Source of the DNA: Vibrio sp. MEBiC08052
GTDB lineage: Bacteria > Pseudomonadota > Gammaproteobacteria > Enterobacterales > Vibrionaceae
Length of the DNA: 64,000 nucleotides
Direction of reading: 5' to 3'
NCBI RefSeq assembly: GCF_001506075.1
Contig: NZ_KQ947475.1
Coordinates: 2,326,390-2,390,389, forward strand
Under the pieces are notes generated by a model. The model had not been told where the DNA came from and did not search any database. It was given only the letters and a program-made list of their open reading frames with translations. Numbering within the stretch: position 1 is the stretch's first letter; each line of letters opens with the position of its first letter. The translations under genes were made by a program, and so were the position numbers. This document shows positions 58,458 to 64,000 of this stretch, in pieces.

Positions 58458-60450
58458 TTGACGAACCTAACGCATTCATCATCCCTGACAGCTGGCTTTG
58501 CATTTTACTTGTGGCATCCTGCATCGCCAGAAATTTATCATGAGTACGCTGTTCTAATGTATTCATCCGGCGATCCAGTGCCTCTTGGTCACCGTCCAAG
58601 CGACGATTCTGTTCAACCATACTCTTTTCCCGGGTACGCAGAGAACCCGTGACACCAGTCATCCCCTGAATCGCATCTTCAACTCTTTTGGCAAAACCAT
58701 CTTGGCCACCAAAAAACTCACCGAGTTTATTAAAATTGTTGTTCAGTTGCCGAGTCAGCATATCTTCATTGATTTCCAATGTTCCTTGCCGAGTCGTTGT
58801 AATACCAAACTCCGTCAGTGTTTTTAAATTTTCGGGGGCCGGCTTGATCTGAGAAGAAAAGACCCGTTTCAGCCGAGAGTCCGCATTACGGACAACACTG
58901 TCCCCCGCGAGTGGTCCAGCGTCTCCCGTCTTTGGATCAACATTTGATAACTCTTTCGACAACTGATAAAACTGATTGTATGCATCGACGAATTTGTGGA
59001 TATCATCTTTGACCGTATCCCTGTCATACTCAATATCAATTTCCGCTGGCGGCTGATCGGCCTTCGTTTTTCCTTTGATCTTTAAATCAACACCATCAAT
59101 CGCATTTTCAATAATGTTATTATTGCTTGAAAGGGTGGCAACCCCATCCAACATGACTTTGGCATCCTGAGCAGACTGAACTTCTGACATCCCCTGATAG
59201 GCATCAAACGCATTCTGAGCAGCTTGCAGTTCAGACTGAACTTTTTCTACTTTTTCAATATAAGCACGCTCTTCAGGTGACAATTTCGCGCGTTCCTGAG
59301 CTTTCGCTTCCTCTGGTGTCATTTGACCGGAGCGAACAGCGGCTTCAATGTCTGCTTCTTCCTGCGCTAACTTTTCTTGTAGTTTCGCTTTTGCTTCTTT
59401 AGGTGTGACATAGGAATCATATAATGTTCCCGATGCAGTATTTGACCACCCGGGGACATCTGTTGACTTATCGAGGGCACTTTGATCCAGCTCCGGTTGC
59501 GGCTCCTGATAAGAGTCCAACAACGTCCCGGACGCTGTCTCTGACCATCCGGGAATACGGTCTTCAGGGCGAACATAGTCTTGTGCTTTTTTCGCAGCCT
59601 CTGCAGCAGCACTAGCTGCTGAATCAGATAGTTCATCTGCCGTAGCAGCATCAGGTTGCGCTTTTTCAGCGGCTTGGCGAATCTCATCTGCGACAGATTG
59701 ATCGACCGCTCTGGCGGCCGTTTCTAATTTTTCTGCAACTTTCCCTGCAATTTTTTGCTGTTCTGGTGTGAGAGGCGTAATGAGTTGTTGCGCCTGAGAA
59801 CGTGCTTTTTCTAAATCCTTAACCCGTTGCTCCAGCGTTTTATATTCCAGTTTTTTTAAGCTGCTTCCGTTGGGCGCATCCGCACCTATTTGGATTTTAT
59901 TATCCTGACCGGATTGATTTGAAGCAATAATGAGGCGAGGCCCGTCAATATCATTGATTACCGAGGCCCGAACCCCGGGATTTCCCTTCGCGGCATTAAT
60001 GCCGTTCACGACATCCTTCAGGCGCGAATCCGATTGAATATCAACGGTAAAACGACGGTTGCCGAGTGAAATATGCAGCTTACCCGGCCCAAATTTCTCA
60101 TCTTCCGCAAAAACGTTAGATGCAACTTTATGACTTTGGGCAAGCTGCAACACATCGATAGCGTATCTTCCTGCTATGGCATCCGTTGTCGCTGTCGCTG
60201 AGACGACATTCTCATTGGTCGTATCAACTTTTCGCAATGCAAACGCTTTATCCTGGCGAAAATTTACCATCAGCGTTTTCATTGTATCCAACGACTCTCT
60301 GAGTCGGCCGTAGGCACTAATACTGGCATTATTCTGTGTCCGCTGATTATCGATCCGTTGCTGCTTGGGAACACGCTCCGAATCGACAATCTTACGGACC
60401 ATGGAATTAATATCCATGCCAGAATTCATCCCTAACGGGCCCAGACTCAT
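58450..60450 (-). CDS. fliD: flagellar filament cap protein FliD
   Basis: Filament cap (HAP2) of 666 residues, about 200 longer than enterobacterial FliD. The N-terminal part (MSLGPLGMNSGMDINSMVRK, DVLQLAQSHKVAS) and the C-terminal helical part (~430-666) are family-typical. Between them (~205-425) lies an Ala/Glu/Gln-rich, probably coiled-coil insertion that contains two copies of a 16-residue motif, IPGWSETASGTLLDSY (299-314) and VPGWSNTASGTLYDSY (332-347). The length matches what I recall for V. cholerae FliD. Follows flaG. Confidence 0.95.
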   Translation of the reverse strand: MSLGPLGMNSGMDINSMVRKIVDSERVPKQQRIDNQRTQNNASISAYGRLRESLDTMKTLMVNFRQDKAFALRKVDTTNENVVSATATTDAIAGRYAIDVLQLAQSHKVASNVFAEDEKFGPGKLHISLGNRRFTVDIQSDSRLKDVVNGINAAKGNPGVRASVINDIDGPRLIIASNQSGQDNKIQIGADAPNGSSLKKLEYKTLEQRVKDLEKARSQAQQLITPLTPEQQKIAGKVAEKLETAARAVDQSVADEIRQAAEKAQPDAATADELSDSAASAAAEAAKKAQDYVRPEDRIPGWSETASGTLLDSYQEPQPELDQSALDKSTDVPGWSNTASGTLYDSYVTPKEAKAKLQEKLAQEEADIEAAVRSGQMTPEEAKAQERAKLSPEERAYIEKVEKVQSELQAAQNAFDAYQGMSEVQSAQDAKVMLDGVATLSSNNNIIENAIDGVDLKIKGKTKADQPPAEIDIEYDRDTVKDDIHKFVDAYNQFYQLSKELSNVDPKTGDAGPLAGDSVVRNADSRLKRVFSSQIKPAPENLKTLTEFGITTTRQGTLEINEDMLTRQLNNNFNKLGEFFGGQDGFAKRVEDAIQGMTGVTGSLRTREKSMVEQNRRLDGDQEALDRRMNTLEQRTHDKFLAMQDATSKMQSQLSGMMNALGSSNG

Positions 60451-60470
60451 CCAATCACCTCAAAATAACG

Positions 60471-60914
60471 TTACACTTTGGTCATCAAAAGACCAGATCG
60501 ATGATCTTGATCTCTGGCCAAGCGTCGCAAGACAACAAGTATCTCTTCTTCCGGAATCTGACGAATTACATCACCGGTATCGGCTTCGTAAATCGTCACC
60601 ACATCACGTCCGGACTCTTCATCAACTCGAAACGACAACCCTTTATTGAGTGAAGAAACAAATTCATGCATCTGCTCCATCACTCTGGCTCGCTGTTCTT
60701 CGTTAATCCGCTTCCGCTCTTTCGACAGCTTTTCCACTGTTTGAGAGGAATCCGCTTGCCGCTCTTTCATCTCTTCGGCAAGTTTGTCCATACGTTCTGC
60801 GTCTTTATTCACAGAAACACTTCTTGCACTATTACTGTCATTTTCTGAAGCAATTTTAGTGCCATTTTGTGAGCCGTAAGGCTGGATGTTCGATGTGTAG
60901 GATGAAACTTCCAT
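60471..60914 (-). CDS. flaG: flagellar protein FlaG
   Basis: A 147-residue protein. The N-terminal half is polar and coiled-coil-like (AERMDKLAEEMKERQADSSQ); the C-terminal FlaG domain reads LSFRVDEESGRDVVTIYEADTGDVIRQIPEEEIL (cited in part). FlaG affects filament length. AAGGGAG precedes the ATG. I see neither a clear sigma-54 nor a sigma-28 element in the 74 bases upstream. Confidence 0.92.
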   Translation of the reverse strand: MEVSSYTSNIQPYGSQNGTKIASENDSNSARSVSVNKDAERMDKLAEEMKERQADSSQTVEKLSKERKRINEEQRARVMEQMHEFVSSLNKGLSFRVDEESGRDVVTIYEADTGDVIRQIPEEEILVVLRRLARDQDHRSGLLMTKV

Positions 60915-60988
60915 AACAATCTCCCTTCCACCTCATTGGGTTCAAATCATCAGACTACTTTGACCCCAAGCTCAAAATAGTCCGTCGA

Positions 60989-62119
60989 TTACCCCAATAG
61001 ACTAAGAGCTGCAGATGGAGCCTGCTTCGCCTGCGCCAGTACCGAGGTACTTGCCTGCTGCAGAATTTGCGACTTGGTCATCTGCGTTGTTTCTTTTGCA
61101 TAGTCAGTATCTTTAATCCGACTCCGTGATGCATTCACGTTTTCGTTAATATTCTCAAGGTTACTGATTGCATGTCCGAAGCGGTTTTGGAAAGCCCCCA
61201 AAGAAGCTCGCTGACTATCAACCGATTTCAGCGCACCGTCAATGACAGCAACGGCCAGTTGAGAACCACCGACAGTCGAGACATCAACACTCTGAACGGT
61301 CATATCCTGACCTTCACCAAAACCGATTTCAGATCCCAGTCCACCACCGATGGTGACATCGCCAGTCACTTTTTGTGAAGAAGCAAATAACTGTAATTTA
61401 CCATCGTCTCCGACAGAAGCCTGAATGTCACCATTCTGCCCATTAATGTAAGTTGCGACCTCTTCCAGATCATCGCCGGCTTTCGCATTAATCGTCAAAT
61501 CCTGAGCTTCACCTTCTTTGTTAGTATAACTCAAGGTGAGATCGGTTGCGTTAGAGACCGTCCAGTCTGGCGATTTTCCTTCTTGCGCAACATATGCCCG
61601 ACCACCCATGTCTTTCGTGTCGGTACGCATATTACCCATAGTCAAAGATACGGCTTCACCGGAATCAGCACCGATCTGAAAAGATTTGCTACCAAATGTA
61701 CCATTGAGGAGTTTATTTCCCCCAAATGATGTCGTTTCAGCGATACGGTTCAGTTCATCATTTAATGCTGAAACTTCTTCCTGAATCGCCTTACGTTCCG
61801 AACTCGAGTTGGAACCATTCGAAGATTGCAGAGACAGGTCCCGCATCCGCTGCAAGATGGATGTGGTCTCAGTCATCGCACCTTCAGCAGTTTGTGCAAT
61901 TGAGATACCATCATTCGCATTTCTCACCGCCATGTCTAACCCGCGACTTTGCGAGGTTAAGCGATTCGAAATTTGCAATCCTGCGGCATCATCTTTCGCA
62001 CTGTTAATACGATAACCGGAAGACAGTCGCTCCATTGATTTCTGAGCGCTATCCGCAGCGCTATTCAAATAACGCTGCGCGGTCATACCCGAGATATTGG
62101 TATTTACACTAATTGGCAT
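60989..62119 (-). CDS. polar flagellin (second in transcription order)
   Basis: A 376-residue filament subunit. The N-terminal D0/D1 ([20 protein letters not shown] ... [20 protein letters not shown]) and C-terminal D1/D0 ending [10 protein letters not shown] are highly conserved; the middle ~150-270 is the variable D2 region. It resembles the neighbouring flagellin closely at both ends. It has its own sigma-28 promoter. Which of the Vibrio flaB/flaD/flaE paralogues it is cannot be decided here. Confidence 0.95.
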   Translation of the reverse strand: MPISVNTNISGMTAQRYLNSAADSAQKSMERLSSGYRINSAKDDAAGLQISNRLTSQSRGLDMAVRNANDGISIAQTAEGAMTETTSILQRMRDLSLQSSNGSNSSSERKAIQEEVSALNDELNRIAETTSFGGNKLLNGTFGSKSFQIGADSGEAVSLTMGNMRTDTKDMGGRAYVAQEGKSPDWTVSNATDLTLSYTNKEGEAQDLTINAKAGDDLEEVATYINGQNGDIQASVGDDGKLQLFASSQKVTGDVTIGGGLGSEIGFGEGQDMTVQSVDVSTVGGSQLAVAVIDGALKSVDSQRASLGAFQNRFGHAISNLENINENVNASRSRIKDTDYAKETTQMTKSQILQQASTSVLAQAKQAPSAALSLLG

Positions 62120-62198
62120 ATTGATCTCCTTTAACGGATAGTTGATGTGCTGCTGTGTCTCTCACCTCACTTTCACACATCTCATTTCTCTCTATCTG

Positions 62199-62225
62199 TT
62201 AACGGCTAGGGATCTATATCCTTTA
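62199..62225 (-). promoter_or_regulatory. sigma-28 (FliA) promoter of the second flagellin
   Basis: Minus strand TAAA (62222-62225), then exactly 15 bases, then GCCGTTAA (62199-62206), the flagellar sigma-28 consensus. It lies 80 bases before the start codon, giving a leader of about 70 bases. Confidence 0.88.
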
Positions 62226-62320
62226 GAATATTTTTAATTTTTTTTATTCAATCGGCCCATCGTGAAAAAAAACGTGAATTACTTCAAAATTTATTGTCTG
62301 AATGACACCTTTCAATACAA

Positions 62321-62346
62321 AAAAATCCAGCCGAAGCTGGATTTTT
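62321..62346 (-). terminator. terminator of the first flagellin
   Basis: Arms AAAAATCCAGC and GCTGGATTTTT around CGAA (TTCG on the transcribed minus strand), 29 bases past the flagellin stop, with a T-run on the minus strand. Confidence 0.9.
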
Positions 62347-62374
62347 AAACAAGGTCTGTCTTGTGGTAGATGGC

Positions 62375-63508
62375 TTATCCAAGCAGGCTTAATGCTGAGT
62401 TTGGTGCTTGTTTGGCCTGTGCCAGAATCGAACTTGATGCCTGACCCAGAATCTGAGACTTGGTCAATGCAGTTGTTTCTTTGGCAAAGTCGGTATCTTT
62501 GATTCGACTCTTCGATGCATTGACATTCTCATTGATGTTATCCAAGTTACTGATTGCATGGTTAAATCTGTTCTGGAATGCACCCAATTCAGCACGGTGA
62601 CTATCAACATACTTTAATGCTGAGTCAATGATAGCAACCGACTGTTGTGCACCACCGACAGAAGTTACATCAATGGTATCGACGGTCACATCTTTACCTT
62701 CGCCGATCCCTAACTCACCCGCTAATGCACCACCGAATGAAACGGCACCATCAACTTTGTTATTGCCAGCAAAGATTTGGAGTTTACCATCTTGATCGAC
62801 CGACGCTTTAATAGCATCTGTCTGACCATTGATGTAGGTTGCAAGTTCTTCAATATCATCACCGGCTTTGGCAGAGATAGAAATATTTTGCTCTTGCCCA
62901 TCTTTATCTACCAGATTGATCTGGAGATCATTCTGCCCTGCCTGAACTGTCCAGTTTTTATCCTTACCATTTTCTGCAATATAACTGGTACCACCCATCT
63001 GTTGATTATCGCTGCGCATATCTCTCAGGTTCAGCATGACGGCTTCACCATTATCAGCACCAATCTGGAAGGATTTTGTTTGGAAAGTACCGTTTAAGAG
63101 CTTATTACCACCAAACGAGGTTGTTTCCGCAATCCGATTCAGTTCATCATTCAGTGCTGTGACTTCTTCTTGAATCGCTTTGCGCTCTGATTTAGAGTTC
63201 GAACCATTCGAAGACTGGAGTGACAAGTCACGCATCCGTTGCAGAATGTTGGTGGTTTCGTTCATTGCCCCTTCAGCGGTTTGAGCAATAGAGATACCAT
63301 CATTCGCGTTGCGTACAGCGACATCTAAGCCGCGACTTTGTACATTCAAGCGATTAGAAATTTGCAGGCCCGCGGCATCATCTTTCGCACTATTAATTTT
63401 AAAGCCTGATGATAAACGTTCCATTGATGTATTCTGAGCTTGTGTTGCAGAATTCAGGTAACGCTGTGCGGTCATTGCTGATACGTTTGTGTTTACATTC
63501 ACTGCCAT
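62375..63508 (-). CDS. polar flagellin (first in transcription order)
   Basis: A 377-residue flagellin starting [20 protein letters not shown] and ending [10 protein letters not shown]. It is co-linear with the downstream paralogue; differences concentrate in the central region (~170-280). Own sigma-28 promoter and own terminator, so the two flagellins can be expressed independently. Paralogue name not assigned. Confidence 0.95.
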   Translation of the reverse strand: MAVNVNTNVSAMTAQRYLNSATQAQNTSMERLSSGFKINSAKDDAAGLQISNRLNVQSRGLDVAVRNANDGISIAQTAEGAMNETTNILQRMRDLSLQSSNGSNSKSERKAIQEEVTALNDELNRIAETTSFGGNKLLNGTFQTKSFQIGADNGEAVMLNLRDMRSDNQQMGGTSYIAENGKDKNWTVQAGQNDLQINLVDKDGQEQNISISAKAGDDIEELATYINGQTDAIKASVDQDGKLQIFAGNNKVDGAVSFGGALAGELGIGEGKDVTVDTIDVTSVGGAQQSVAIIDSALKYVDSHRAELGAFQNRFNHAISNLDNINENVNASKSRIKDTDFAKETTALTKSQILGQASSSILAQAKQAPNSALSLLG

Positions 63509-63544
63509 GATGACTTCTCCAATTGATTTTCCGATGTTTCCGGT

Positions 63545-63560
63545 TTCCGACGTCTCGGAA
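63545..63560 (-). other. hairpin in the flagellin leader
   Basis: TTCCGA-CGTC-TCGGAA forms a short stem in the untranslated leader, between the sigma-28 promoter and the start codon. It may stabilise the abundant mRNA. Confidence 0.45.
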
Positions 63561-63590
63561 AACCAAGTAGCTCTCTCAAAGTTACTTTTA

Positions 63591-63617
63591 TTAACGACGC
63601 GGATGGGAAAACCTTAA
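63591..63617 (-). promoter_or_regulatory. sigma-28 (FliA) promoter of the first flagellin
   Basis: Minus strand TTAA (63614-63617), 15 bases, GTCGTTAA (63591-63598). One mismatch in each element from TAAA-N15-GCCGTTAA, with exact spacing, 83 bases before the start codon. Confidence 0.75.
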
Positions 63618-64000
63618 GGATTTTTTTTATTTTTTTTCGACAAAAAGTCCAATTGCGCAAGGAGTGAGCACTCGATCAAATTCATGGCACTTTTTGCTAA
63701 AGATGCGCTCAATCCGGACGATAAGAAGCGTTTTTCTTTTCTTTGCAACTGCTCCTCAACAACCTTAGAACCGTGACATTGATATGCTGTTTTATAGCTT
63801 TTGAGACTTTTTTTGCTGCCCACCCCCATTTCCATTCAATACGAGAGAACAACAGAGGTGAGGGAGACATATTGAACAAGTCAGGGAAGTCAACCATCGG
63901 ACTCACCCCGAATCACTCGGCTTATATGCTCATTTGATATGATGTGAGTGGCAAAGTCATTCACAATATAAAGGACAGCGATTCACCAGAGGAATATGAT
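63618..64000. other. 383 bases upstream of the flagellins with no supported gene
   Basis: AT-rich sequence with only short overlapping frames on both strands and no ribosome-binding site, terminator or repeat that I trust. A TGGCAC...TTGC look-alike at 63685-63698 has the wrong spacing for sigma-54. A third flagellin, which V. cholerae has in this cluster, does not begin here. Confidence 0.5.

Noticed and set aside
58450..60450. The long FliD as a novel gene fusion
   Set aside because: Vibrio FliD proteins are known to be this long; only the internal motif duplication is kept as a finding.
62240..62265. GGGCCGATTGAA as a second sigma-28 -10 element for the downstream flagellin
   Set aside because: No TAAA-type -35 lies 15 bases upstream, whereas a perfect promoter exists nearer the gene.
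63685..63698. TGGCACTTTTTGCT as a sigma-54 promoter upstream of the flagellins
   Set aside because: Only 8 bases separate GG and GC instead of 10, and it is on the plus strand, pointing away from the flagellin genes.
63614..63835. 73-codon open frame on the minus strand upstream of the flagellins
   Set aside because: No ribosome-binding site, no recognisable family, and its stop overlaps the flagellin -35 element.

Overview
This window is core chromosome of a Vibrio-like gammaproteobacterium. The evidence is the polar-flagellar gene order with the FlrA/FlrB/FlrC regulators, paired flagellins and a 666-residue FliD, together with feoABC, znuA/znuCB, sdhCDAB-sucABCD beside gltA, pgm/seqA/ybfF/fldA/fur and fabB/mnmC/yfcL/epmC/aroC/prmB/smrB in an order I associate with chromosome 1 of Vibrio cholerae. 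Genes are tightly packed. I see no tRNA, rRNA, CRISPR array, insertion sequence, integrase or other sign of recent transfer.

Layout. Positions 1-11.1 kb hold a truncated M16 peptidase, yecM, argS, a DoxX protein, a HIT protein, the ferrous-iron operon feoABC and the divergent zinc importer genes znuA | znuCB. The iron genes have a Fur-box candidate and the zinc genes a near-consensus Zur box. Positions 11.1-22.4 kb hold the TCA block (sdhCDAB, sucAB, sucCD on the minus strand; gltA divergent on plus). Positions 22.5-29.4 kb hold a NIF3 protein, a DUF1853 protein, a VOC protein, pgm, seqA, ybfF, fldA and fur. Positions 29.4-39.8 kb hold asd, pdxB, fabB, mnmC, an NADPH-dependent FMN reductase, yfcL, epmC, aroC, prmB and smrB.

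Positions 39.8-63.5 kb are one polar-flagellum region, all on the minus strand. In transcription order it carries two flagellins, flaG-fliD-flaI-fliS, flrA, flrBC, fliEFGHIJ and fliKLMNOPQR-flhB. The regulatory hierarchy can be read in the DNA. Sigma-54 (-24/-12) promoters precede flrBC, fliE and fliK, and sigma-28 promoters precede both flagellins. FlrA and FlrC carry the sigma-54-contacting GAFTGA loop, and FlrA keeps the two arginines (R135, R176) reported to bind c-di-GMP in V. cholerae. flhA, flhF, flhG, fliA and the che genes are not in the window; flhB is followed by housekeeping genes, a split also known in V. cholerae.

I found no convincing undescribed system. The best leads are small: perfect inverted repeats downstream of znuA, downstream of fliS and between mnmC and its neighbour; a structured fldA leader where enterobacteria carry ybfE; a duplicated 16-residue motif inside the Vibrio-specific FliD insertion; pentad repeats in FliK; and an NPEH rather than NPTH cleavage motif in FlhB. 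Several start codons were reassigned from ribosome-binding sites and operators, notably a TTG start for prmB.
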